NCBI GenBank assembly: GCA_034670065.1
Contig: JAXMOG010000001.1
Coordinates: forward strand, 744,001 to 808,000
Source: Mesobacterium_A sp034670065
GTDB taxonomy: Bacteria > Pseudomonadota > Alphaproteobacteria > Rhodobacterales > Rhodobacteraceae
DNA: 64,000 bases
Direction: 5' to 3'
Of the stretch, positions 8,619 to 17,014 are shown piece by piece. Made by a program: the position numbers and the translations under genes. The notes below the pieces were generated by a model, which saw only the letters and a list, made by a program, of their open reading frames with translations, had not been told where the DNA came from and did no database searches. Numbering within the stretch: the stretch's first letter is position 1; each line of letters opens with the position of its first letter.

Positions 8619-9860
8619 TCACACCGTCGCCAGACGCGTTAAGAAATCCGCAATCACCTCTACAGCCGCGCCCATGTCTGACGGGGCGGCGTATTCTTCT
8701 GGGCTGTGGCTGATGCCTTGCTGACAGCGCACAAACAGCATCGCAATAGGGCACAGATCCGCCATGGCAGAGGCATCATGCGTGGCTCCTGACGGCAACG
8801 ACAGCCCAGCACCACCGGTCGATTTCACCGCCTGCTCCAAACGCGCGGACAGCGTGGCATCACAGGGTTGGGCCGGTTGGTGATAACTGCGTGCGATATC
8901 AATCGTCAGGCCACTGTCCGCCGCCAGCGCGGCTGCAAACCTGTGCAACGCTTTTCCTGCAGCTTCCCGGTCTTGATCTTGTGGCGAACGGAATTCCGCG
9001 GTCAGTTGAACCTTACGCGGCACTGCATTGACGACATTTGGAAAAACGCTGAGCGCCCCTACCGTGCCGCGCAATTCTGATGTGGCCCGCGCAAGTCGAT
9101 TAACTTCTTGAACCAGTGCTGACGCGCCGACCAAAGCATCGCGCCGTGCATCCATGGGCAGCGTCCCCGCATGACCTGTTTCACCCATTACGGTGATTTG
9201 ATGCCGCTCGATCCCGCAGATGGCTGTGACCACGCCCAAGGCTTGATCGGCGGCTTCCAGAAGCGGCCCCTGCTCGATATGCGTTTCCAGATATCCAAGC
9301 GCCGACAAGCGTGATCGCTGCAATTCAGGAATACGATGCGGCACGCAGCCAAACCCCTTTAGGGCGTCCTGCAAGGTGATGCCGTCATCATCCGCCATCG
9401 ACAAAACCGACCGATCGAACCGCCCTGCCAATGCGCGCGAGCCGACCAAGGCTGTGGGAAAACGCACGCCTTCTTCATCGGCGAAAGCCAGAACTTCGAC
9501 AGAATACGGCAGGGACACGCCGTCCAGGCGCAATTTTTCAAGTGCCAGTAAGGGCAGAACCACCCCCATGATCCCATCGTAGGCGCCACCTTCACGAACC
9601 GAATCCTGATGGGAGCCCATATAGAAGGTTCCGCTGCCTGCCGGTCCGGGTTTGCGCCCAACCAGCGTACCAGCGTTGTCCAAATCAACAGACAGACCAA
9701 CGGCCTGCATCCAATCTTTTAATGTCGTGATCGCGGCGCGGTGCTGTGGCGTATAGGGCAATCGCGTTACGCCTGGCCCCGGCCGGGAATGCGCAGAAAG
9801 AGTGGCCAGCCGCTGGGCTGCCACGGCCCCCCAATCAGTCAAGCCGACGTTCCTTGTCAT
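8619..9860 (-). CDS. M20-family Zn-dependent amidohydrolase (N-carbamoyl-amino-acid hydrolase / allantoate amidohydrolase type)
   Basis: This 413-residue cytoplasmic enzyme of the hydantoinase/carbamoylase branch of peptidase family M20 shows the two-metal ligand pattern in order: His in MGSHQDSV, Asp in GGAYDGIMG, Glu-Glu in FADEEGVRFP, His in YLETHIEQGPLLE, and His in SGATHDASAM. Relatives cleave N-carbamoyl amino acids, allantoate or ureidoglycolate. The start lies inside the last 26 bp of the DUF1028 gene, so the two are translated together. Being divergent from a peptide-type transporter suggests it processes an imported N-carbamoyl or amide compound. The exact substrate cannot be read from sequence. 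Confidence 0.85.
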   Translation of the reverse strand: MTRNVGLTDWGAVAAQRLATLSAHSRPGPGVTRLPYTPQHRAAITTLKDWMQAVGLSVDLDNAGTLVGRKPGPAGSGTFYMGSHQDSVREGGAYDGIMGVVLPLLALEKLRLDGVSLPYSVEVLAFADEEGVRFPTALVGSRALAGRFDRSVLSMADDDGITLQDALKGFGCVPHRIPELQRSRLSALGYLETHIEQGPLLEAADQALGVVTAICGIERHQITVMGETGHAGTLPMDARRDALVGASALVQEVNRLARATSELRGTVGALSVFPNVVNAVPRKVQLTAEFRSPQDQDREAAGKALHRFAAALAADSGLTIDIARSYHQPAQPCDATLSARLEQAVKSTGGAGLSLPSGATHDASAMADLCPIAMLFVRCQQGISHSPEEYAAPSDMGAAVEVIADFLTRLATV

Positions 9861-10500
9861 TCATAACCGGCACCTGTGCGGCCCATTCACCATAGTCGCC
9901 CGTGGTGGCCTTGTTGTGCAGTTGGACAAGGGCCGAGATCGGATCGTCTTCATGATAATCGATACGCAGGCTCAGCGGCGGGCGATCCGGGTGCAGCACC
10001 AGCATCGCGGCTGAAAACAAACCACGGCTATCACTGCCCGCAGCCTCCCCCGCTTTCAAGGCTGTGATTAAGCGGGCGTCAAACGCCCCTTTAGTGGATT
10101 GAAAGGTTGCAACCATCGCATCCAGAACCGCCTGGCCCGACAGCATATTACCGGCTGCAACACCGCCGTCGAAAACCCGGCTGCCCATTTCCGGCGTGTT
10201 TTGCGCACCGGTAAATGCGCCGCCCTGTCCATGAAGGTCCAGCGCGGACAATTGACGCCAATCTCGTCCTGTATCCGGGGTTGTGATCGCCGAAACGGCA
10301 TCACTGGCGCTACTGCCTTCCTGCATCAGGGTCAAAACACCTTCGCCCCAGAACGTGGAAGGCGACGCCCCTTGGCTGGCGGACATGCCTGCGGCAAGGG
10401 ATCCGCGCAGAACCCAAGCCCCAACACAATAGCTGCCGGTGGCTGCAATGCCGCCAATGGCCCCTGTTTCCGGATCAAGCGCAAGAAGCGAGAATGTCAT
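9835..10500 (-). CDS. DUF1028 family protein (Ntn-hydrolase-like)
   Basis: This 221-residue protein matches the DUF1028 family throughout: MTFSLLALDPETGAIGGIAAT at the N-terminus, SQGASPSTFWGEGVLTLMQEG, and GGVAAGNMLSGQAVLDAM in the middle. The family is predicted to have an Ntn-hydrolase fold and is often encoded with amidases and ABC peptide transporters, but its biochemical role is not firmly established. It overlaps the M20 amidohydrolase gene by 26 bp and is divergent from the transporter operon. A role in hydrolysing an amide-containing substrate is inferred. Confidence 0.82.
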   Translation of the reverse strand: MTFSLLALDPETGAIGGIAATGSYCVGAWVLRGSLAAGMSASQGASPSTFWGEGVLTLMQEGSSASDAVSAITTPDTGRDWRQLSALDLHGQGGAFTGAQNTPEMGSRVFDGGVAAGNMLSGQAVLDAMVATFQSTKGAFDARLITALKAGEAAGSDSRGLFSAAMLVLHPDRPPLSLRIDYHEDDPISALVQLHNKATTGDYGEWAAQVPVMNDKERRLD

Positions 10501-10579
10501 TTTGCCTCATTTTTTAGCAGTCAGGCCCGACGAGCCCGGTGGGTCAACTTGAATCTATCATGAAAAATTGACCGATACA

Positions 10580-10595
10580 AATTATCATGATAATT
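10580..10595. promoter_or_regulatory. Perfect 16-bp palindrome, candidate operator
   Basis: AATTATCATGATAATT is identical to its reverse complement. It lies between the divergent DUF1028 and substrate-binding protein genes, 34 bp before the latter's start. Its position and symmetry suit a dimeric GntR/FCD repressor such as the one encoded at the end of this operon. Confidence 0.5.
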
Positions 10596-10628
10596 ACGAG
10601 TCATAATAGCCAACCGGGAGATAATCAA

Positions 10629-12206
10629 ATGTCGATCTTCAATCTGACGCGCCGGACTCTGCTTGCCGCGGCGACGTCGACGCTGGCCCTGGGGTCTATG
10701 GCCGCGCCCCTTTGGGCACAAACGCCTGAGGGCGTTCTGATTGTCGGCCAGATCGCTGAGCCAAAGTCGCTGGACCCGGCGGCGGTCACAGCGGTGAATG
10801 ACTTTCGAATTCTGGTAAATATCTACGAGGGTCTGGTGCGCTACACGCCGGGCACTTTGGAGGTAGAGCCACAACTGGCCACCGAGTGGTCGATCAGCGA
10901 AGATGGCACCGAATACACCTTTAAACTGCGTGATGGCGTCAGCTTTCATGATGGAACCCCGTTCAACGCCGAAGCGGTGAAGTTTAACTTTGACCGTATG
11001 TTGAAGGAAGACCATCCCTATCACGATACCGGCCCCTTCCCGCTGTCGTTCTTCTTTAGCGCAGTAGAAGAGACCGAAGTGGTCGACGACATGACCGTCA
11101 AGTTCAAGCTGAACGGCCCCTATGCTCCGTTCCTTTCGAACCTGGCTTATCCAACCGGCCTAATCGTCTCGCCCGCGTCTGTGGCACAAAACGGCGCCGA
11201 TTTCGGGCGCAACCCATCTGGCACCGGGCCGTTCACCTTTGCTGAGTGGCGCTCAAACGAAGCGGTGGTTATCGAAAAGAACGCCAATTATTGGGGCGAT
11301 TCAGCAGGGACAAACGCCGTTGTCTTCCGTCCGATCACCGATGCCAACACCCGCGTCGCAGAAATGCTGGCCGGTGGGATCGACATGATGGTCGAAGTAC
11401 CGCCAACAGCGTTGGGGCAATTCCAAGGTGAAGATTTCAGCGTTGTCGAACAAGCCGGTCCGCATGTTTGGTTCCTGATTTTGAACGCCAAGGAAGGCCC
11501 AATGGCCGACAAGCGCGTTCGTCAGGCTGCCAACTACGCGATCAACAAAGAAGCGATCGTAAACGACGTGCTGGAAGGCACCGCCCAAGTGGCCGCGGGC
11601 CCAACCCCGCCAGCATTTGCCTGGGCATACAACGCCGATTTGGACCCGTACCCCTATGACCCTGAAAAAGCCAAAGCCCTGCTGGCAGAAGCCGGCGCAG
11701 AAGGCGCAGAGCTGACGTTCTTTGTGACAGAAGGCGGTTCAGGCATGCTGGACCCCGTGGCGATGGGCACAGCCATTCAGGCCGATTTGGCCGCTGTGGG
11801 CTTGAAGGTCAAAATCGAGACCTATGAGTGGAACACCTTCCTTGGCGAAGTGAACCCAGGCCTGGAAGGCAAGGCAGACATGGCGGAAATGGCCTGGATG
11901 ACCAATGATCCAGACACCCTGCCCTTCTTGGCACTGCGCACCGAGGCCTGGCCTGACAAGGGCGGTTTCAACTCTGGCTACTACAGCAACCCAAAGGTTG
12001 ACGAATTGCTGGAAGCCGCCCGCGTGGCGACAGATCAGTCAGAACGCGCCCGTCTGTACAAAGAAATGCAGACCATCGTTCAGGAAGACGCACCTTGGGT
12101 CTTTGTTGCCAACTGGAAGCAAAACGCGGTCACCAATGATCGGGTTGAAAACTTCGCTCTGGAACCATCGTTCCTGCTGCAACTGGCAGACGTGGTAAAG
12201 AACTAA
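10629..12206 (+). CDS. ABC transporter substrate-binding protein, peptide/nickel (SBP_bac_5) type
   Basis: This 525-residue exported receptor begins with a twin-arginine-like leader, LTRRTLLAAATSTLALG, cleaved around AAPLWAQ. The cluster-C binding protein fold follows: LIVGQIAEPKSLDPAA at the N-terminus, EPQLATEWSISEDGTEYTFK, and the DGTPFNAEAVKFNFDR segment characteristic of the family. ATG 10629 is chosen over the upstream in-frame start at 10587 because CCGGGAG lies 8-14 bases before it and the leader then starts correctly. Ligands of this family include di- and oligopeptides, glutathione, opines and N-acylated amino acids. The amidohydrolase next door suggests an amide or carbamoyl compound. 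Confidence 0.88.
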   Translation: MSIFNLTRRTLLAAATSTLALGSMAAPLWAQTPEGVLIVGQIAEPKSLDPAAVTAVNDFRILVNIYEGLVRYTPGTLEVEPQLATEWSISEDGTEYTFKLRDGVSFHDGTPFNAEAVKFNFDRMLKEDHPYHDTGPFPLSFFFSAVEETEVVDDMTVKFKLNGPYAPFLSNLAYPTGLIVSPASVAQNGADFGRNPSGTGPFTFAEWRSNEAVVIEKNANYWGDSAGTNAVVFRPITDANTRVAEMLAGGIDMMVEVPPTALGQFQGEDFSVVEQAGPHVWFLILNAKEGPMADKRVRQAANYAINKEAIVNDVLEGTAQVAAGPTPPAFAWAYNADLDPYPYDPEKAKALLAEAGAEGAELTFFVTEGGSGMLDPVAMGTAIQADLAAVGLKVKIETYEWNTFLGEVNPGLEGKADMAEMAWMTNDPDTLPFLALRTEAWPDKGGFNSGYYSNPKVDELLEAARVATDQSERARLYKEMQTIVQEDAPWVFVANWKQNAVTNDRVENFALEPSFLLQLADVVKN

Positions 12207-12213
12207 TGAATGT

Positions 12214-12233
12214 GGGCCGGGGCAACCCGGCCC
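12214..12233 (+). terminator. Hairpin behind the peptide-type binding protein gene
   Basis: An 8-bp GC stem (GGGCCGGG, loop GCAA, CCCGGCCC) 8 bp after the stop codon, followed only by CGCCTTTC. It is probably a partial terminator or mRNA stabiliser separating the abundant binding protein from the permeases. Confidence 0.6.
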
Positions 12234-12333
12234 GCCTTTCATGCGATCTGTCTGCTACGTGAAGGGCGTTTGCGAAGACGTATTTCGCTGACAGACCGCC
12301 TGTTTGGCAGCAGGTATTTAGATGTTCGATTCC

Positions 12334-12404
12334 GGAAGAAGAAAGCCAACATCCCCATGTGTTTCGGGCGACATTTCTGCCCGATACCTAGCTTTCTTCT
12401 TCTT
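12334..12404. repeat. Long inverted repeat in the binding protein-permease gap
   Basis: The outer arms AAGAAGAAAGC (12336-12346) and GCTTTCTTCTT (12391-12401) are perfectly complementary over 11 bp. Nested inside are TCGGGC (12364-12369) and GCCCGA (12379-12384). The structure lies 50 bp before the permease start. It could be an RNA processing or regulatory fold, or an intergenic repeat element. Confidence 0.5.
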
Positions 12405-12455
12405 GACGCGCACATTTCGGTTCCGGCACCCTTACGCCGGGTTTCAGGGGGGCAG

Positions 12456-13403
12456 ATGGGCCGATACATTCTCAGGCGTTTGATTATGGCGATCCCGGTG
12501 TTGCTGGGCATCACCGTCATCGTGTTTCTGATCATGGCCATGATCCCCGGTGATCCGGCGACGGCCATTCTGGGCAGCTATGCAACCCCAGACAACGTGG
12601 CCAAGCTGAACCGCGATCTGGGTTTGGACAAGCCATTGGTCGCGCGGTATTTCATCTGGCTGGGCAATATGCTGACCGGTGATTTCGGGCGATCGTTCAG
12701 CCTGAACAGACCGGTGTTGGATGAAATTCTGGAACGGTTTCATGCCACGTTGATCCTGGCTGGCACCAGCTTTGTTCTGTGCTCTGTACTGGGCATATTG
12801 GCCGGTGTTGTATCTGCGGCACGCCAGTATGGTTTTGCGGACAAGGCCATCACCTTTACCGTGCTAATCGGCATTTCGGTCCCGTCATTTTTTCTGGGGA
12901 TCATGATGATCCTGCTGTTTTCGGTCAACCTGCGCTGGCTGCCGGTTTCGGGGATGTATGCAATCTATGGCGGTGGTGATCTGCCAGATTTGCTGCGCCA
13001 CCTGATCATGCCCGCCTTTGCGCTGGCCGCAGTTGCCACGGGCGTCGTGGCGCGCTTGTCACGATCCGCGATGCTGGAGGTTTTGCGGCAAGACTATATT
13101 CGCACCGCGCGCGCCAAGGGTGTTCGTGAAAACCGGGTGATCTTGGGGCATGCGCTGCGGGCGGCGATGGTGTCGATTATTCCGGTTTTGGGCATTCAGG
13201 CTGGGTTCGTGATTTCCGGGTCGGTCTATATTGAGATGGTCTTTCAGTGGCCCGGCGTTGGCCGGATGCTGGTGGATGCCATTTTAAAGCGCGATATTTT
13301 GCTGGTTCAGGGCGGCGTGGTCTTTGTGGCCGCCTGCTACGTGCTGTTCAACATCGCAGTGGATGTGGCGCAAAGCCTGCTGGACCCAAGGATCAAGACA
13401 TGA
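12456..13403 (+). CDS. ABC transporter permease, DppB type
   Basis: This 315-residue permease starts MGRYILRRLIMAIPVLLGIT, typical of DppB/OppB. It has an N-terminal helix, then TM helices and the EAA-like region around YIRTARAKGVRENRVILGHAL, and ends LLDPRIKT. ATG 12456 follows AGGGGGGC. The frame is open upstream to 12210, but that part has no membrane or permease character. The stop overlaps the next start (ATGA). It pairs with the permease half of the following fusion protein. Confidence 0.88.
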   Translation: MGRYILRRLIMAIPVLLGITVIVFLIMAMIPGDPATAILGSYATPDNVAKLNRDLGLDKPLVARYFIWLGNMLTGDFGRSFSLNRPVLDEILERFHATLILAGTSFVLCSVLGILAGVVSAARQYGFADKAITFTVLIGISVPSFFLGIMMILLFSVNLRWLPVSGMYAIYGGGDLPDLLRHLIMPAFALAAVATGVVARLSRSAMLEVLRQDYIRTARAKGVRENRVILGHALRAAMVSIIPVLGIQAGFVISGSVYIEMVFQWPGVGRMLVDAILKRDILLVQGGVVFVAACYVLFNIAVDVAQSLLDPRIKT

Positions 13404-15265
13404 GCGCATTTCTGAAACTGTTGTTTCGCAACAGGCTGGCCGCGCTGGGAACGGTTGTGATTTGCGCCATCGTTCTGATCGTATTGATTGGCCCGCTGTT
13501 ACTGATGCATGACCCCAATGTAACCAACACGGCCAACCGCTTTTTGCGCCCATTCAGCGATGGTCATCTGCTGGGAACGGACCATTTGGGCCGCGATCTG
13601 TTGGCGCGGCTGCTGCATGGTACGCGGCTGTCATTGGCGGTTGGAATTGCTGCGGCGGTGATCGCCGCCAGCATTGGATCGGCCATTGGGATAATCGCCG
13701 GGTATTTTGGTGGGCGCACCGACAACCTGATCATGCGCGGCGTCGATATGTTGATGGCCTTTCCTTATATTCTGCTGGCGCTGGCGATCGTGGCCGCGCT
13801 GGGACCGGGGTTGATGAACGCTCTGATCGCCGTGGCTGCAGTTAACATCCCCTTCTTTGCGCGCAACATTCGCGGCATAACCGTTGGCTTGGCCGGGCGA
13901 GAGTTCATTGACGCGGCACGGCTGGCTGGCATGGGGCACACCCGCATTATCCTGTTTGAATTGCTGCCCAACGTGTTGCCAGTGATCGTCATTGCCATGT
14001 CCACCACAATTGGATGGATGATATTGGAAACGGCCGGGCTTTCGTTTCTTGGTCTCGGCTCTCAACCCCCGACGGCTGATCTGGGCTCGATGCTGGGCGA
14101 AGCCCGCGCTGCACTGATTTCCGCGCCTCACACCTCTATCGTGCCGGGGATCATGATCTTCCTGATTGTGATGAGCATCAACCTGTTGGGTGATGGGGTT
14201 CGGGATGCGTTGGATCCGCGCCTGAAATCAGGTGCGCTGTCCCGCCCCCGCGCGGTGACGCAGGTAGACCGCAAGGGCAACATTCCCGGACCAACCAGCG
14301 ATTTGCTGGCCATACAGGCGTTGGAAACTCAGTTTCATGTGGGTCCACGCGTTTACAAGGCTGTCAACAAAGTCAGTCTGGCTGTACGCCCCGGCGAATG
14401 TCTGGGTGTGATCGGCGAAAGCGGGTCGGGCAAATCTGTGACAGCTCTGTCCGTTATGGGCCTGGTTGCGTCCCCCCCCGGTGTGATCACGGGCGGCGCA
14501 GTACGGCTGAACCGCAAAGACTTGTTGGCCATGCCCTATGAGGAATTGCGCAGCAACCGCGGGGCCAAAGTGGCCTATGTCTTTCAAGACCCCCAAGCAA
14601 CGCTTCACCCGCTGTACCGTGTTGGTGACCAGTTGGTCGAAGCCATTGTCAGCCATGAAGCGATCTCTAAATCCGACGCCCGCTCTCGCGCGTTGGAGTT
14701 GTTGAAATCTGTGCAAATCCCCAACGCGGAAAGCCGGTTAGACGACTATCCGCATCAGATGTCAGGCGGAATGCGACAGCGGGTCGGCATCGCGATGGCG
14801 TTGGCCAATGATCCCGATGTGATCATCGCGGACGAACCAACCACCGCACTGGACGTGACGGTTCAGGCGCAGATCCTGTCTTTGTTGAATGACCTACGCA
14901 AAGACCGGCAACTGGCGATTATCTTCATCACCCATGATTTCGGCGTGGTGGCGCAGCTGTGTGACCGGGTGGCGGTGATGTACGCCGGTCAGATTGTTGA
15001 GGAAGGCGCAACCGATGCGGTTTTGGCAGCCCCCGCACACCCCTATACCAAACGCTTGATCGCTTGCGTCCCTGAACTGGGCGGCGGGCGCCGGACCTTG
15101 GCCGCCATTCCGGGCCTACCGCCTGCGGTGGATGATCTACCTGCGGGATGCGCCTTTGCCCCACGATGTGACAAGGCCCAAGAGAGCTGTCGCAGAGGCA
15201 GTGTTGCCCTGACTGGCCCCAGCGCGCGTGCGGTGCGCTGCCTCTTCCCAGAGGAGGCTCTGTGA
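13400..15265 (+). CDS. Fused ABC transporter permease (DppC type) and ATP-binding protein (DppD type)
   Basis: A 621-residue fusion of two normally separate subunits. Residues 1 to about 285 are a DppC-like permease (LLGTDHLGRDLLARLLHGTR; EFIDAARLAGMGHTRIILFE; ending DGVRDALDPRLKSG). Residues about 305-621 are a DppD-like ATPase: Walker A GESGSGKS near 338, VFQDPQATLHPLY, signature MSGGMRQRVGIAMAL, Walker B IIADEPTTALDVT, and the C-terminal oligopeptide-transporter tail PHPYTKRL-like with paired Cys in FAPRCDKAQESC. There is no stop or frameshift at the joint. Permease-ATPase fusions of this type occur in other proteobacteria. Start ATG 13400 overlaps the previous gene by 4 bp. Confidence 0.88.
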   Translation: MSAFLKLLFRNRLAALGTVVICAIVLIVLIGPLLLMHDPNVTNTANRFLRPFSDGHLLGTDHLGRDLLARLLHGTRLSLAVGIAAAVIAASIGSAIGIIAGYFGGRTDNLIMRGVDMLMAFPYILLALAIVAALGPGLMNALIAVAAVNIPFFARNIRGITVGLAGREFIDAARLAGMGHTRIILFELLPNVLPVIVIAMSTTIGWMILETAGLSFLGLGSQPPTADLGSMLGEARAALISAPHTSIVPGIMIFLIVMSINLLGDGVRDALDPRLKSGALSRPRAVTQVDRKGNIPGPTSDLLAIQALETQFHVGPRVYKAVNKVSLAVRPGECLGVIGESGSGKSVTALSVMGLVASPPGVITGGAVRLNRKDLLAMPYEELRSNRGAKVAYVFQDPQATLHPLYRVGDQLVEAIVSHEAISKSDARSRALELLKSVQIPNAESRLDDYPHQMSGGMRQRVGIAMALANDPDVIIADEPTTALDVTVQAQILSLLNDLRKDRQLAIIFITHDFGVVAQLCDRVAVMYAGQIVEEGATDAVLAAPAHPYTKRLIACVPELGGGRRTLAAIPGLPPAVDDLPAGCAFAPRCDKAQESCRRGSVALTGPSARAVRCLFPEEAL

Positions 15266-16221
15266 TGCCCGCGCTGAAAATTACGAACCTGTCCAAAACC
15301 TTTGCCCGCGCCAAGCCGTTGTTTGGAAAAGCCCCGCCGGGCGTACAGGCGGTACGTTTGGTCACGCTTGAGGCGCAGCGCGGCGAAACGCTTGGCATTG
15401 TTGGCGAATCCGGTTGCGGTAAATCCACCTTTGCGCGGATGCTGGTTGGCCTGCTAACACCCTCATCCGGCACCATCGAAATTGCCGGAAAAGCGTTGGA
15501 CAATGCCGATCCGGCGGCCTTTGGACGGTTGATACAATACGTGTTTCAAGATCCGATCAGCAGTCTGAATCCGCGCAAAACCATTCGCCAAATCATGGAA
15601 ACACCGCTGAAACGGCTTCATGGGATGGACAAGGCCGATCGCACCCGTCGAATTTCCGAAATCTTTGACAGCGTGAACCTGCGCGAAGAGTTTCTGGACA
15701 GGTATCCGCATGAATTTTCGGGTGGTCAGGCGCAGCGCATCGGCATCGCGCGGGCACTGGCCGCGCAGCCCCAGATCATCATCTTGGACGAACCCGTTTC
15801 AGCGTTGGACGTATCCGTTCAGGCACAGGTCTTGAACCTGCTCAGCGATCTGCGGCACAGGTTTGATCTGACCTATTTGTTCATCAGTCACGATCTGGCC
15901 GTTGTCGAAGCTGTCAGTGACCGGGTGGCAGTGTTGTATTTCGGTTCTGTGGTTGAGGTTGGTCGCGCCGAGAGCATTTTCAAATCGCCCAAGCACCCCT
16001 ATACAAAGCTACTTGCTGACAGCGCCCCAGTTGTGGGACGCCCGTTGTCAGCACCGGAACAAAAAGGAACAGAGCTGCCTGATCCGTTGAACCCGCCGCC
16101 AGGATGCGCCTTTGCCGGACGCTGTCCGCGCGCAACCGATTTATGTCGGCGGGATGATCCGGGCCTTAGGCAGATGGGGGAGGATCAATTTGCCGCGTGT
16201 CACCACCCAATCGACGACTGA
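15265..16221 (+). CDS. ABC transporter ATP-binding protein, DppF type
   Basis: This 318-residue ATPase has Walker A GESGCGKST, the YVFQDPISSLNPRKTI Q-loop region, signature FSGGQAQRIGIARAL, Walker B IIILDEPVSALDVS, switch ISHDLAVVEAVSD, and the C-terminal oligopeptide-transporter domain with FAGRCPRATDLC. A GTG at 15262 is also in frame, but GAGGAGG at 15251-15257 is better spaced for ATG 15265. The stop of the fusion gene and this start share one base (TGATG). It forms the ATPase pair with the fused domain upstream. Confidence 0.88.
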   Translation: MPALKITNLSKTFARAKPLFGKAPPGVQAVRLVTLEAQRGETLGIVGESGCGKSTFARMLVGLLTPSSGTIEIAGKALDNADPAAFGRLIQYVFQDPISSLNPRKTIRQIMETPLKRLHGMDKADRTRRISEIFDSVNLREEFLDRYPHEFSGGQAQRIGIARALAAQPQIIILDEPVSALDVSVQAQVLNLLSDLRHRFDLTYLFISHDLAVVEAVSDRVAVLYFGSVVEVGRAESIFKSPKHPYTKLLADSAPVVGRPLSAPEQKGTELPDPLNPPPGCAFAGRCPRATDLCRRDDPGLRQMGEDQFAACHHPIDD

Positions 16222-16966
16222 CGTAAAGCAAAGCCGCCCTGTTCAGGTGGCTGAAGCCATCAAGCAATGGGTGGTGGAACAAGGGCTGCATGCTGGTGAC
16301 CGTTTGCCGGGCGAAACCGAACTGATTGAACGGTTTGCCATGTCCAAGGGCACTATTCGCGAAGCCATGCGCATTTTAGAAGCCCAAGGCCTGATCCGCA
16401 CACGTACCGGTCCCGGTGGTGGCGGGTTCGTAAATGAAGTCAGCCCGCAGCGCGCCAAGGCCTTGCTGGGTAACTACTTCTACTTCCGTGACCTGACTGT
16501 CGCCGACATTTATCAACTGCGCCTGGCGCTAGAGCCAGAGCTGGCAGCCTCGTTGGCAGGCAAGTTACCGGAAGAGGTTCTGACACAGCTAGAGGCCAAT
16601 ATCGCCCGCTATTCCGCCCCGGCACAAACCCAAGACGAAGAGCGCCAACAACACGTGGAATCCCTGCGATTTCATGCGCTTCTGGCCGAACAGTCCAGCA
16701 ATCCATTGCTGGGCTTTGTTATCGATTTCATGGTCAGTCTGCTGTCTGATCTGACGGTCTATCGCAAATTATATTCCCCGCCCAACGTTGAATTATGGGC
16801 ACAGGGGCGCGATCACCAGATCCGCTTGGTCGCTGCTTTGCGCGGCAATGATGCCGATGCGGCCCGAACGATTATGCGCTCTCACATGGAAATCGCAAAT
16901 GCACAGATGCAGGTGCAAGAAGCTGAAGTGATGCGCCAGTTCATCCCTGAATATAGCGGCCAATAG
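16190..16966 (+). CDS. GntR-family transcriptional regulator, FCD (FadR-like) subgroup
   Basis: The protein has an N-terminal GntR winged helix (AIKQWVVEQGLHAGDRLPGE; FAMSKGTIREAMRILEAQGL) and a C-terminal FCD ligand domain (IYQLRLALEPELAASLAG; SLRFHALLAEQSSNPLLGF; RDHQIRLVAALRGNDADAA). TTG 16190 is chosen because GGGGGAGG ends 6 bases before it; this gives 258 residues and a 32-bp overlap with the dppF-like gene. An ATG at 16154 would add 12 residues of non-family sequence. It is co-transcribed with the peptide-type transporter and probably controls it, possibly through the palindrome at 10580-10595. Confidence 0.85.
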   Translation: MPRVTTQSTTDVKQSRPVQVAEAIKQWVVEQGLHAGDRLPGETELIERFAMSKGTIREAMRILEAQGLIRTRTGPGGGGFVNEVSPQRAKALLGNYFYFRDLTVADIYQLRLALEPELAASLAGKLPEEVLTQLEANIARYSAPAQTQDEERQQHVESLRFHALLAEQSSNPLLGFVIDFMVSLLSDLTVYRKLYSPPNVELWAQGRDHQIRLVAALRGNDADAARTIMRSHMEIANAQMQVQEAEVMRQFIPEYSGQ

Positions 16967-17014
16967 GCCAATCACTCTTGTCCCCGGCGCTGGCCCGGTT
17001 CGCTGAACAATTGC

